A DNA stretch of 64,000 nucleotides from Palsa-504 sp963806335 (GTDB taxonomy: Bacteria > Actinomycetota > Actinomycetes > Streptosporangiales > Streptosporangiaceae): contig CAWDXO010000016.1 of NCBI GenBank assembly GCA_963806335.1, positions 1-64,000 on the forward strand, read 5' to 3'. Positions 41,121 to 49,012 of this stretch are shown piece by piece (the first letter of the stretch is position 1; each line of letters begins with the position of its first letter). The notes under the pieces were generated by a model. The model made no database searches, had not been told where the DNA came from, and saw nothing but the letters and a program-made list of their open reading frames with translations. The position numbers and the translations under genes are program-made.

Positions 41121-41167
41121 GCTGTACGCTCTTTGCCGAACGTACTGTTCGGTGACCACCGTACAGC
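41121..41167. promoter_or_regulatory. nested symmetric palindrome, candidate operator
   Basis: Outer arms GCTGTACG/CGTACAGC (41121-41128, 41160-41167) and inner arms CCGAAC/GTTCGG (41136-41141, 41147-41152) share one centre at 41144, with 7-base spacers on both sides. It lies in the divergent region between the precursor gene and the XRE-like gene. It is probably a cooperative regulator binding site; a cruciform or transcript structure is less likely. Confidence 0.7.
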
Positions 41168-41221
41168 ATCATCTTGTGATAAGGCAAGTACCGCGAAGCG
41201 AGACCCAAGCTCCGGACGAAG

Positions 41222-41707
41222 ATGGCTAGGTTTTCTATGACGGTGCAGGCGAAGGGGGACGAGCGGGACTCCGCGGCCGAGCCGCCGCGCCCCGCCGCGG
41301 CCGCGGCCGAACTCGGGATCAATCCCCTTCAGCGCCTGATCCAGGAGCGCCTGCGCGACCAGGGCTGGTCCTACGGCGACGTCGCCCGGCGCGGCGGGTT
41401 GCCTCGTTCCACCGTCTACACCCTCGCGACCACGCGGAACCTGACCCGGCCGCCCCGCCCGGCCACGATCGATGCCCTGGCCAAGGGCCTCGACGTGCCG
41501 GTCTCCGCGGTCCGCTCGGCGGCCGCGGAGTCCACCGGGCTGCACTACTACGACGAGGTCCCGGCCGAGCGGGAGCAGTCAGGTGACCGGGAGAAGGAAC
41601 TCCTGATCGCCAGCATCGACGAGCTGACACCCGAAGACCGGCGCCACGTCGCCGCCCTGGTCGAATCGCTGCGGAAGAGGGCCGCGGCCGAGCCGACCGA
41701 CCGTTAG
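41222..41707 (+). CDS. helix-turn-helix regulator divergent from the peptide locus
   Basis: A 161-residue protein. The HTH (LIQERLRDQGWSYGDVARRG then GLPRSTVYTLATTRNL) lies at about 39-75, followed by ALAKGLDVPVSAVRSAAA and an acidic/helical C-terminus (DELTPEDRRHVAALVESL). ATG 41222 has only a weak ribosome binding site; ATG 41237 is possible. Its promoter region holds the nested palindrome, so autoregulation and control of the peptide gene are likely. Confidence 0.78.
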   Translation: MARFSMTVQAKGDERDSAAEPPRPAAAAAELGINPLQRLIQERLRDQGWSYGDVARRGGLPRSTVYTLATTRNLTRPPRPATIDALAKGLDVPVSAVRSAAAESTGLHYYDEVPAEREQSGDREKELLIASIDELTPEDRRHVAALVESLRKRAAAEPTDR

Positions 41708-41796
41708 CCCCGGGGAGACCGATGCCGCAGAATAGCTGGTTTCGAATCTTCGTGTGTCATAACCCACCCGATAAGGGCACCCGGTAAGGGCAGGTA

Positions 41797-42948
41797 ATGG
41801 CACACGATAACGATCGACATCCGGCGGCGGCCGGGGCGCCGCCGGCGATTATCGAGGATCTTTCCGGACAACGTCCCCGTATGGGCAACAGCCGCCCCTC
41901 CAGATCGGCACTGGTGGCCGCGTCGGCCGACGCCGATCCGGTGACACGCCTGGTGCTCGGCTGGCTCGCGGGGCAGCGGTCAGAGAGTACCCGCACCGGT
42001 TACGCCCGGGACATCGGGATCACGCCGCGGCGACGACCCAGCCGGGCGCCGTCATGGCTCACCTGGTGCCAGGAGCAGGAAGTGCACCCCGTCACCGGCG
42101 TCACCGGGCTGCACGTGGCCCGGTACGCCAGGCAGCTGGACCTCGCCGGACTCTCCCCGGCCAGCGCGGCCCGCAAACTCGCCGCCGTCTCGAGTTGGTA
42201 CGCCTGGCTGGCCCGGCGCGGGCATATCACCGCCAGTCCAGCCGTCGGCGTCGCCCGGCCCCGGGCGGGTCCGGACACCGCGGCCAGGCCGGCCCTGACC
42301 CGGGAGCAGGTCCTGGCGCTCGTCCACGCCGCCGACACGGCGCGTGGCCCGCAGCGCGCCCGCACCGCCGCGCTGATCGCGGTCTTGCTGTTTACCGGCG
42401 TCCGGGTCTGTGAGGTCATCGGCGCCGACGTCGAGGACCTCGGCACCGACCGGGGGCACCGGGTGCTGTGGGTCACCCGCAAGAACGGCCGCCGCCTGGG
42501 TCTCACGCTGCCCGGCCCGGCGGCCGCCCGGATAGACGCCTACCTCGCCGGGCGGGCCGAGGACAAGCCCGTCCCGGTGCTGTTCGCCACCGGGACGGGG
42601 GGACGGCTGTTCGCCGCCGACGTGTGGCGGATCGTACACCGCCTCGCCGCGCGGGCCGGCCTGCCGATCGACCTGGTGGCCCACCTCGGGCCGAGCGCGA
42701 TGCGCCGCTCCTTCGCGGCGCTGTACCTGGACACCGGCGGGTCGCTGCACGACCTGCAGAGCGCCCTGGGGCACGCGGACCCACGTACCACCGGGCGGTA
42801 CCAGCGGGGCCGGCCTGCCCGCGGTCATTCAGCTGGCCCGGCCTCAGCCGCGGCGCGAGGCTACCCGTCAGCTTCCGCCTGCGCGCTGGGCCCGGCAGGC
42901 CGGAGCCGCGGCGGCAGCCCGACCCGGCGGCCTCATGAACGGCATTGA
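41797..42948 (+). CDS. tyrosine recombinase/integrase-like protein with altered active site
   Basis: A 383-residue XerC/D-like protein. A SAM-like core-binding domain (about 48-150) is followed by the catalytic domain with Arg-I in TGVRVCEV, a Lys in TRKNGRR, Arg-II in AMRRSF, His in LGHADPRTT and Tyr in RYQRG. At the HxxR box the His position reads Ser (PSAMRR where active enzymes have PHxLR). The C-terminal 45 residues are low-complexity Pro/Arg/Gly and could reflect another frameshift near 42815. No tRNA or direct repeats bracket it as attachment sites. It may be a degenerate integrase left by an old element. Confidence 0.7.
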   Translation: MAHDNDRHPAAAGAPPAIIEDLSGQRPRMGNSRPSRSALVAASADADPVTRLVLGWLAGQRSESTRTGYARDIGITPRRRPSRAPSWLTWCQEQEVHPVTGVTGLHVARYARQLDLAGLSPASAARKLAAVSSWYAWLARRGHITASPAVGVARPRAGPDTAARPALTREQVLALVHAADTARGPQRARTAALIAVLLFTGVRVCEVIGADVEDLGTDRGHRVLWVTRKNGRRLGLTLPGPAAARIDAYLAGRAEDKPVPVLFATGTGGRLFAADVWRIVHRLAARAGLPIDLVAHLGPSAMRRSFAALYLDTGGSLHDLQSALGHADPRTTGRYQRGRPARGHSAGPASAAARGYPSASACALGPAGRSRGGSPTRRPHERH

Positions 42949-43053
42949 CCGTCCCGCCCGGCCCGCCTGGGCCGCGCGTCCCGTGCTGAGACGGCGGCGC
43001 GGCGCTTCCCGCGCTAAACCTAGTCCGTAGCCGTCAGCTAACCGGAGGCGGAT

Positions 43054-44160
43054 GTGGCGGATCAAGATGCGGCGCTGGTGGTGCGGGACGTGTCGGTGCG
43101 GCCGGTGGTGGTGCCGCTGCGCCGGCCGCTGGCCACCAAGGTCGGGGATTTCTCTCAGTGGCCGTTGCTCCTCATCGACGTGCTGACCGAGCAGGGCATT
43201 ACCGGGCGGGGCTACCTGGCCCCTTACCTGAGCCGCGCGACCGCGGGGTTGCGGACCCTACTGGATGACCTCGGCGCCGGCTTGCGCGGCCAGCCGGTGG
43301 CGCCGGCCGCGGCCTTCGCCGCCGCCCGGGGCTGGCTCAGCCTGGCCGGCTACCAGGGCCTGGCCCTGGCCGCGGTGGCCGGGCTCGACATCGCGCTGTG
43401 GGACGCGCTGGCCCAGGCGGCCGGCCTGCCGCTGGCCGTCCTGCTGGGCGGCACGCTGGCCCCGGTGCCCGCGTACAACAGCAACGGCCTGGGGCTCATC
43501 CCGCCCGGGAACGTCGCCGCCGAGGCGCTGGAACTGCTCGAAGAGGGCGGGTTCACCGCGCTCAAGGTCCGGGTCGGGCGCGCGGACGCGGCCGACGACA
43601 TCGCCGCGGTCCGCCGGGTCAGGGCCGCCGTCGGCGATCAGGTGACGCTGGTCGCGGACTATAACCAGGGCCTGGGGCTGGGTGAAGCGCTCGAGCGCTG
43701 TCGCGCGCTGGACGCCGAGGGCCTGGCGTGGATCGAGGAACCGCTGCGCTACGACGACCTGGACGGGCACGCCAGGCTCGCGGCCGACCTGGCCACCCCC
43801 GTCATGCTGGGGGAGAATTTCTACGGCCCGCGGGCGATGTACGACGCCATCCGCACCCGGGCCTGTGATCTGGTGATGCCGGACCTGATGCGGATCGGCG
43901 GCGTGACGGGCTGGCTGCAGGCGGCGGCGATCGCCGACGTGACGGGGCTGCCCATGTCCTCACACCTCTACCCGGAGGTCTCCGGGCACTTGCTCCGGGT
44001 CACGCCGACCCGGCAGTGGCTGGAGTGGCAGGACTGGGCCCACCCCGTGCTGGCCCGCCCCTTCGAAGTCCGCTCGGGCGAGTTGTACCTGCCCGACGTC
44101 CCCGGCAACGGCCTGGAATGGGACGAAAGCGCGGTCGCCCGCTACCGGGCTGACCTGTGA
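43054..44160 (+). CDS. enolase-superfamily enzyme (mandelate racemase/muconate lactonizing-like)
   Basis: A 368-residue barrel enzyme that abstracts a proton alpha to a carboxylate. Family blocks are GLDIALWDALAQAAGLPLAV, the base motif KVRVG (where KxK is canonical, the second residue is Arg), DYNQ, IEEPL, GENFYG, and HLYPEVSGHLL with the catalytic His/Glu region of the mandelate racemase type. Start GTG 43054 has GGAGG upstream. Its end overlaps the convergent molybdenum hydroxylase gene by 19 bp. Substrate is likely an aldonate or aromatic hydroxy acid; unknown. Confidence 0.83.
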   Translation: MADQDAALVVRDVSVRPVVVPLRRPLATKVGDFSQWPLLLIDVLTEQGITGRGYLAPYLSRATAGLRTLLDDLGAGLRGQPVAPAAAFAAARGWLSLAGYQGLALAAVAGLDIALWDALAQAAGLPLAVLLGGTLAPVPAYNSNGLGLIPPGNVAAEALELLEEGGFTALKVRVGRADAADDIAAVRRVRAAVGDQVTLVADYNQGLGLGEALERCRALDAEGLAWIEEPLRYDDLDGHARLAADLATPVMLGENFYGPRAMYDAIRTRACDLVMPDLMRIGGVTGWLQAAAIADVTGLPMSSHLYPEVSGHLLRVTPTRQWLEWQDWAHPVLARPFEVRSGELYLPDVPGNGLEWDESAVARYRADL

Positions 44161-46463
44161 CCCAGCTGCCGCCCCACCTCAACGCTTGACACCGCGCGCA
44201 GTTCCTGCCAGACCCGCTGGGGGGAGGCGGGCATGTCGATGTGCCGGACGCCGAGGTGCGCCAGCGCGTCCACGATCGCGTTCTGCACGGCCGGGGTCGA
44301 GCCGATGGTGCCGGCCTCCCCGATGCCCTTGGCCCCGAGCGGGTTATAGCTGGTCGGAGTCTCCATCCCGGCCAGCTCGAAGCTGGGGACCTCGGTCGCG
44401 GTCAGGAAGGCATAGTCCGCGAAGCTAGAAGTCAGCGGGTTGCCGTCGGTGTCGTAGACGACCTCCTCCAGGAGCGCCTGCGCCGCCCCCTGGGCGATGC
44501 CGCCGTGCCGCTGGCCCTCCGCGAGCAGCGGGTTGACGACGGTGCCCGCGTCGTCGACGGTCACCACCCGCCGCAGCACCGTCTTGCCGGTCTCGGTGTC
44601 CACGTCCACGACGGCCACGTGCGCCCCGAACGGGAAGGTCGCGCCTGGGGCGCTGAACACCGCCCGGACGAACAGCCGCTCATGCTCCGCCAGCCTGGCC
44701 AGCGGCACCGACGCGTCCGGGTCGCCGGCCACGGCGAACGCGCTGCGCGCGGGGTCGAAGACCAGGTCGGCCGGGTTGGCTTCCAGCTCGTCGGCCGCCC
44801 GCTGCCTGGCCACGTCGATGAGCTCCCGCGAGGCCTGCTGGACCGCCGCGCCCCCCTGCTGCAGGCTGCGGGAGCCGCCGGTGCCGCCGCCCTCGGGGAT
44901 CAGGTCGGTGTCGCCCCATTTCAGCGTGATCTTGTCGATCGGGATGCCCAGCTCGTCGCTGGCGAGCATCGCCCACACGGTGGCGTGGCCCTGGCCGTGC
45001 GGCGACGTCCCGGTCAAGATGGTGGCGCTGCCGTCGGGGTGGACCTCGACGGTGGCGTTCTCGCTGGGGTTACCCGATTCGGCTCCGGCGCCGGTGATCT
45101 CCACGTAGCAGGACAGCCCGATGCCCAGCTGCACCGTGTCCTGGTCGGCCCGCCGTTTGGCCTGCTCTTTCCGCAGATCGTCGTAGTCCGCCGCGGCCAG
45201 CGCCACCTCAAGCGCGGCGGCGTAATCGCCGCTGTCGTACACGGCGCCGAAGGCGGTGGTGTGCGGCTCGGTGAACCTGGGCAGCAGGTTTATCCGGCGC
45301 ACCTCGGCCGGGTCCCGGCCGATCTCGGCGGCGAACAGGTCGATGGCCCGCTCGACCGCGGCCGTGGCCTCCGGCCGGCCCGCGCCGCGGTAGGCGCCGA
45401 CCGGCGTGGTGTTGGTCACCACCGACTTCGCCACCGCCTCGGCCCGGGGGATCGCGTACGGCCCGGGCGCCATCAAGATGGTCAGGAACGGCAGGAACGC
45501 GCCGAACCTCGGGTAGGCCCCGGAGTCCTGCAGGATCTCCAGCCGGTAGGCCGCGACCGTCCCGTCCCGGCTGCCGCCGATCGTGATCTTCTGCCGTTGC
45601 GCCCGGCCGTGGGTCATCCCGATCAGGTTCTCGTTGCGGGACTCGGTCCAGCGCGCGGGCCGGCCCAGCTGCCGGGCCACCCAGCAGACCACCGCGTGCT
45701 CCGGGTCCGCGCCGAACTTGGCGCCGAACGCGCCGCCCACGTCCGGCGTGATGACCCGCACCCCGGCCTGGTCGATCCCGAGCATGGCCGCCAGGGACGC
45801 GCGCGTCCCCTGCGCGCCCTGGTTCGGGATCCACGCCGTCAGCCGGCCGTCCGCCCCCCAGGCCGCGGCCGCGGCCCGGGTCTCCATCGGCGCGGGCGCC
45901 ACCCGCTGGTTGACGATGGTGCGGGAGACCACCACCTCGCAGCCGTCGAACAGGCCGGCGGCCAGCGCGGCCGGGTCGCCGAAGGTAACGGCCACGTTGG
46001 TGCCCGCGGCCGGGAAGAGCACCGCGGCCTCGCTCGTGTCGGCGTCGGCCGCCTCGATGACCGGCGGCAGCGCGTCATAGTCGATATCCACCAGGTCGGC
46101 GGCATCCTCGCCCTGGTAACGGCCCTCGGTGACCACCACCGCCACCGGCTCGCCGACATACCGGACCACGTCGCGGGCGAGCAGCGCCTGGCCCATCTGC
46201 TCGTTGATGCCTGGCAGCGGTGCGCCGAGCAACGGGAGGTCGGCCAGGTCAGCGCCGGTGAACGCCGCGATTACGCCGGGCGCCTCGAGCGCGGCGCTGA
46301 CGTCGACGGAGCGGATCCGCGCGTGTGCGAGGGCCGACCGGACGAAGTGCACGTGGCAGGCGCCGGCCAGTTGCTCATCCTCGACGTCGGCGGTGTAGAC
46401 GCCGCCCGTGGTCAGGAATCGGGGGTCTTCGGTCCGGATTACCCTGGTGCCAAGGATGCTCAT
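44142..46463 (-). CDS. xanthine dehydrogenase-family molybdopterin-binding subunit (orphan CoxL-like)
   Basis: A 773-residue large subunit of molybdenum hydroxylases. It opens with the TEDPRFLTTGGVYTADV start of the family, GAYRGAGRPEA (about 352-362), and the catalytic Glu block KGIGEAGTIG near 711. The active-site loop AYRGAGR is the form II type, not the CO-dehydrogenase AYRCSFR. The FAD and [2Fe-2S] subunit genes, normally adjacent, are absent, so electrons must pass to partners elsewhere. ATG 46463 is preceded by a 13-bp tandem repeat region. Confidence 0.85.
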   Translation of the reverse strand: MSILGTRVIRTEDPRFLTTGGVYTADVEDEQLAGACHVHFVRSALAHARIRSVDVSAALEAPGVIAAFTGADLADLPLLGAPLPGINEQMGQALLARDVVRYVGEPVAVVVTEGRYQGEDAADLVDIDYDALPPVIEAADADTSEAAVLFPAAGTNVAVTFGDPAALAAGLFDGCEVVVSRTIVNQRVAPAPMETRAAAAAWGADGRLTAWIPNQGAQGTRASLAAMLGIDQAGVRVITPDVGGAFGAKFGADPEHAVVCWVARQLGRPARWTESRNENLIGMTHGRAQRQKITIGGSRDGTVAAYRLEILQDSGAYPRFGAFLPFLTILMAPGPYAIPRAEAVAKSVVTNTTPVGAYRGAGRPEATAAVERAIDLFAAEIGRDPAEVRRINLLPRFTEPHTTAFGAVYDSGDYAAALEVALAAADYDDLRKEQAKRRADQDTVQLGIGLSCYVEITGAGAESGNPSENATVEVHPDGSATILTGTSPHGQGHATVWAMLASDELGIPIDKITLKWGDTDLIPEGGGTGGSRSLQQGGAAVQQASRELIDVARQRAADELEANPADLVFDPARSAFAVAGDPDASVPLARLAEHERLFVRAVFSAPGATFPFGAHVAVVDVDTETGKTVLRRVVTVDDAGTVVNPLLAEGQRHGGIAQGAAQALLEEVVYDTDGNPLTSSFADYAFLTATEVPSFELAGMETPTSYNPLGAKGIGEAGTIGSTPAVQNAIVDALAHLGVRHIDMPASPQRVWQELRAVSSVEVGRQLGHRSAR

Positions 46464-46503
46464 CCTCCCGATCTTGCCTGGTCGGCCGGCGCACGGTCAA
46501 AAG

Positions 46504-46578
46504 GGACGGCCAGCGCGGACAGCCAGCGCGGACAGCCAGCGCGGACAGCCAGCGCGGACAGCCAGCGCGGACAGCCAG
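46504..46578. repeat. 13-bp tandem repeat upstream of the molybdenum hydroxylase gene
   Basis: Five complete 13-base units (GGACAGCCAGCGC, the first with one change) plus a partial unit. They lie between the divergent hydroxylase start and tRNA-Met. Exact units suggest slippage, perhaps affecting the hydroxylase promoter. Confidence 0.9.
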
Positions 46579-46630
46579 AATCCGGGACGCCCGCGGCCGG
46601 AAGATCGGGTAACCTTTCTGCGTTAGCGAT

Positions 46631-46704
46631 GGCGGAGTAGCTCAGTCAGGCAGAGCAAGCGGCTCATAATCGCTGTGTCGCCGGTTCAAGTCCGGCCTCC
46701 GCTA
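46631..46704 (+). tRNA. tRNA-Met (anticodon CAT)
   Basis: A complete cloverleaf: acceptor GGCGGAG/CTCCGCT, D-arm AGCTCAG, anticodon stem AGCGG/TCGCT with loop CTCATAA (CAT), and T-loop TTCAAGT. The 5' base forms a G-U pair. It is an elongator-type Met tRNA, or lysidine-modified Ile2; no CCA is encoded. It lies upstream of rpmG as in related actinobacteria. Confidence 0.92.
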
Positions 46705-46744
46705 CACTTTGTCAGTCCCTAAACGATGAGAAAGGCACTCCACC

Positions 46745-46909
46745 GTGGCTGCCACCGATATCCGGCCGAAGATCACGCTGGCTTGCCAGGAGTGCAAGCA
46801 CAGGAACTACATCACCAGGAAGAACCGGCGTAACGACCCGGACCGGCTCGAGCTGAAGAAGTTCTGCCCGAACTGCCGCTGCCACCGGCCGCACCGCGAG
46901 ACCCGGTAA
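46745..46909 (+). CDS. rpmG: 50S ribosomal protein L33
   Basis: A 54-residue small ribosomal protein starting at GTG 46745 (GAAAGG upstream). It has the L33 sequence ITLACQECKHRNYITRKNRR and two CxxC pairs (CQEC, CPNC), so it is the zinc-binding form. It lies just downstream of tRNA-Met and upstream of the MaoC pair, a conserved actinobacterial order. Confidence 0.95.
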   Translation: MAATDIRPKITLACQECKHRNYITRKNRRNDPDRLELKKFCPNCRCHRPHRETR

Positions 46910-46929
46910 CAGGCCGCCTGGTAAAACCG

Positions 46930-47373
46930 ATGGCGATTAACACCGATTACGTCGGCCGGACCTTCGAGCCGACTCCAGCCTACGAGGTCAGCCGGGTCAA
47001 GATCGCCGAGTTCGCCGACGCGATCGGCGAGCCGAGCCCGCTGTGCCGGGATGCCGCGGCCGCGCGCGCGGCCGGCTACCCGGACGTGATCGCGCCGCCC
47101 ACGTTCGCGATCGTGGTCAGCTCGGCCAGCGGCGCGAGGGTGACGTCCGATCCCGGCCTCGGCGTGAACTACGCCATGATCGTGCACGGCGAGCAGAGCT
47201 TCACCCATGCTCGTCCGCTGCACGCGGGTGATGTCGTGGTGGCGCAGACCACGATCGAGTCGATCAGGGCCGTCCGCAACATGACCACGCTGGCGACCGT
47301 CACGCAGATCAGGACCATCGACGGCGAGCACGTCTGCACGGCGCGGTCAGTGCTCGTCGAACGCGGCGCATAG
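46930..47373 (+). CDS. hadA: MaoC-like dehydratase, HadA/UPF0336 type
   Basis: A 147-residue hotdog protein of the UPF0336 family, the non-catalytic-type partner in (3R)-hydroxyacyl dehydratase heterodimers. It has the N-terminal VGRTFEPTPAYEVSRVKIAE, GYPDVIAPPTFAIVV and QSFTHARPLHAGDVV blocks. It is 21 bases after rpmG and 9 bases before the catalytic partner, the same order as in mycobacteria and streptomycetes. Confidence 0.85.
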   Translation: MAINTDYVGRTFEPTPAYEVSRVKIAEFADAIGEPSPLCRDAAAARAAGYPDVIAPPTFAIVVSSASGARVTSDPGLGVNYAMIVHGEQSFTHARPLHAGDVVVAQTTIESIRAVRNMTTLATVTQIRTIDGEHVCTARSVLVERGA

Positions 47374-47382
47374 GGGGGAACG

Positions 47383-47808
47383 ATGGCCAGCCCCAGTTAC
47401 GACGACGTGCCGGCAGGCGCCGAGATCGGGCCGAGGCAGTACCCGGTGACCCGGCGTGACCTGGTGCGGTACGCGGGCGCTTCCGGTGACTTCAACGTGA
47501 TCCACTGGAACGAGCGCATCGCGAAGTCGGTGGGCCTCCCGGACGTGATCGCGCACGGCATGCTCACGATGGCGCTGGCCGGCCGGTTCCTGACCGAGTG
47601 GGCCGGCGATCCGGGAGCGGTGACGGAGTTCGGCGTCAGGTTTTCCGCGCCGGTCGTCGTGCCCGATGACGACAAGGGTGCCCTGGTCGAGGTCAGCGGG
47701 GTGGTGACCGGCAAGCTCGACGACCGCCGGGTGAGCGTCGACGTCACCGCCAGGTCGGGCGACAACAAGGTGCTCACGCGCGCTCAGGCCGTCATACGCC
47801 TGGCGTGA
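47383..47808 (+). CDS. hadB: MaoC-family hydratase/dehydratase, HadB type
   Basis: A 141-residue MaoC protein that dehydrates 3-hydroxyacyl thioesters. It carries the hydratase motif YAGASGDFNVIHWNERIAKS with the catalytic Asp-His pair, then GLPDVIAHGMLTMALAGRFL. It is coupled to murB by a GTGA overlap. With the preceding gene it would form the heterodimer of a type II fatty-acid elongation system. Confidence 0.88.
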   Translation: MASPSYDDVPAGAEIGPRQYPVTRRDLVRYAGASGDFNVIHWNERIAKSVGLPDVIAHGMLTMALAGRFLTEWAGDPGAVTEFGVRFSAPVVVPDDDKGALVEVSGVVTGKLDDRRVSVDVTARSGDNKVLTRAQAVIRLA

Positions 47809-48851
47809 GGCTAGCCGACTACACCACGATCGGCCTGGGCGGCCCGGCCCGCAGCTTCGTCCGGGCCGGCACCGACGCAGAACTGATCGAGGCGGTGCGG
47901 GCGGCCGACGCCAGCGGCGATCCGGTGCTGATCCTCGGCGGCGGCAGCAACCTGGTGGTAGCCGACGAGGGTTTCCGCGGCACCGTGGTCCAGGTGGCGA
48001 CGCGCGGCTTCGACCGGGCCGGCGAACCCGGGCTGGTGACCGTCGCGGCGGGCGAAGAGTGGGACGCGGTCGTCGCCCGCACCCTCGCCGAGGGCCTGGC
48101 CGGCCTGGAGTGCCTGTCCGGCATCCCCGGTCTGACCGGCGCCACCCCGATCCAGAACGTCGGCGCCTACGGCCAGGAAGTCGCCGAGACCATCACGCAG
48201 GTGCGGGTCTTCGACCGCTCAACCGGGAAAATCCTGATTATTCCGAACGGGCAGTGCGGATTCGGGTACCGGACCAGTTTCTTCAAGACCGATGGCCATC
48301 GCCGGTTCGTGGTGCTCAGCGTGACCTTCAGGCTCGCGGTGCAGGCCCTGTCGGCGCCGGTCAGGTACGCCGAGCTGGCCGCCGCCCTGGGGGTCCGCGT
48401 GGGTGACCGGGTGGAAAGCACCGAGGCACGAATCGCGGTTATCGGGCTCAGGCGGCGTAAGGGCATGGTCATCGATGCAGCCGATCCCGATACTCGCAGC
48501 GTCGGCTCGTTTTTCGTCAACCCGGTGCTTGATGAGGCCACGCTGGCGGTCGTCGAGAAGGCGGCCCGGATCCGCTGCGGTGAGGATACCCGGGTGCCCA
48601 GGTTCGACGCCGGGGACGGGCGGGTGAAGGTGCCGGCGGCCTGGCTGATCGAGCGGGCCGGGTTCGGCAAGGGGTACAGCCCGGGCGATGGCGTCCGGAT
48701 CTCGTCGAAACACACTCTTGCCCTGGTCAACACCGGATCGGCCAGCACGGCCGCACTGCTGGCGCTCGCGGCGGCGATCAGGGACGGGGTCCGCGACGCG
48801 TTCGGCGTATCGCTGGCGCCCGAGCCGGTGCTGGTCGGCCTCACGCTCTAG
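47805..48851 (+). CDS. murB: UDP-N-acetylenolpyruvoylglucosamine reductase
   Basis: A 348-residue flavoenzyme making UDP-MurNAc in the cytoplasm. FAD-binding blocks are TTIGLGGPA, LGGGSNLVV and GIPGLTGATPIQNVGAYGQE; the catalytic Ser lies in SVGSFFVNP and Glu in PEPVLVG at the C-terminus. It starts at GTG 47805 within the hadB stop. The stop TAG overlaps a long hairpin. Confidence 0.95.
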   Translation: MRLADYTTIGLGGPARSFVRAGTDAELIEAVRAADASGDPVLILGGGSNLVVADEGFRGTVVQVATRGFDRAGEPGLVTVAAGEEWDAVVARTLAEGLAGLECLSGIPGLTGATPIQNVGAYGQEVAETITQVRVFDRSTGKILIIPNGQCGFGYRTSFFKTDGHRRFVVLSVTFRLAVQALSAPVRYAELAAALGVRVGDRVESTEARIAVIGLRRRKGMVIDAADPDTRSVGSFFVNPVLDEATLAVVEKAARIRCGEDTRVPRFDAGDGRVKVPAAWLIERAGFGKGYSPGDGVRISSKHTLALVNTGSASTAALLALAAAIRDGVRDAFGVSLAPEPVLVGLTL

Positions 48852-48880
48852 TCCCGCCTGGCGAGCGGGACCAGAGCGTG
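48842..48880 (+). terminator. stem-loop at the murB stop codon
   Basis: CACGCTCTAGTCCCGC (48842-48857) pairs with GCGGGACCAGAGCGTG (48865-48880) with one mismatch and a 7-base loop. It overlaps the stop codon and has no U tract. It is a probable transcript end between convergent genes. Confidence 0.7.
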
Positions 48881-48926
48881 ATGGCGCCTTAGACCCCAGA
48901 AGCCTCCTGGCTTGGCCTGGCCCGGC

Positions 48927-48984
48927 ACCGGCTCGATGTTCCATCGTGCCGGTGGGGACCGGCTCGATGTTCCATCGTGCCGGT
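48927..48984. repeat. tandem pair of 27-bp hairpins (31-bp period)
   Basis: Two identical 27-base units (48927-48953, 48958-48984) separated by 4 bases. Each folds as ACCGGC-T-CGATG, a TTC loop, CATCG-T-GCCGGT: 11 of 12 pairs. It lies between the convergent ends of murB and the NHL gene, so it may be a bidirectional terminator or processing site. Confidence 0.7.
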
Positions 48985-49012
48985 TCATGATCCGGGTGGC
49001 CGCGCGGCTCGG

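Noticed and set aside
41797..46704. Genomic island integrated at tRNA-Met by the recombinase
   Set aside because: The recombinase lies about 3.7 kb from the tRNA and I saw no direct repeat of the tRNA 3' end near it. The recombinase also looks defective.
46712..46894. A 60-codon minus-strand frame over the rpmG region
   Set aside because: It lies opposite the unmistakable L33 gene, which has both CxxC pairs.
48236..48258. A further copy of the 22044-22099 repeat, because CCGAACGGGCAGTG also occurs in murB
   Set aside because: Only about 14 bases match, within a conserved coding segment and without the second arm.
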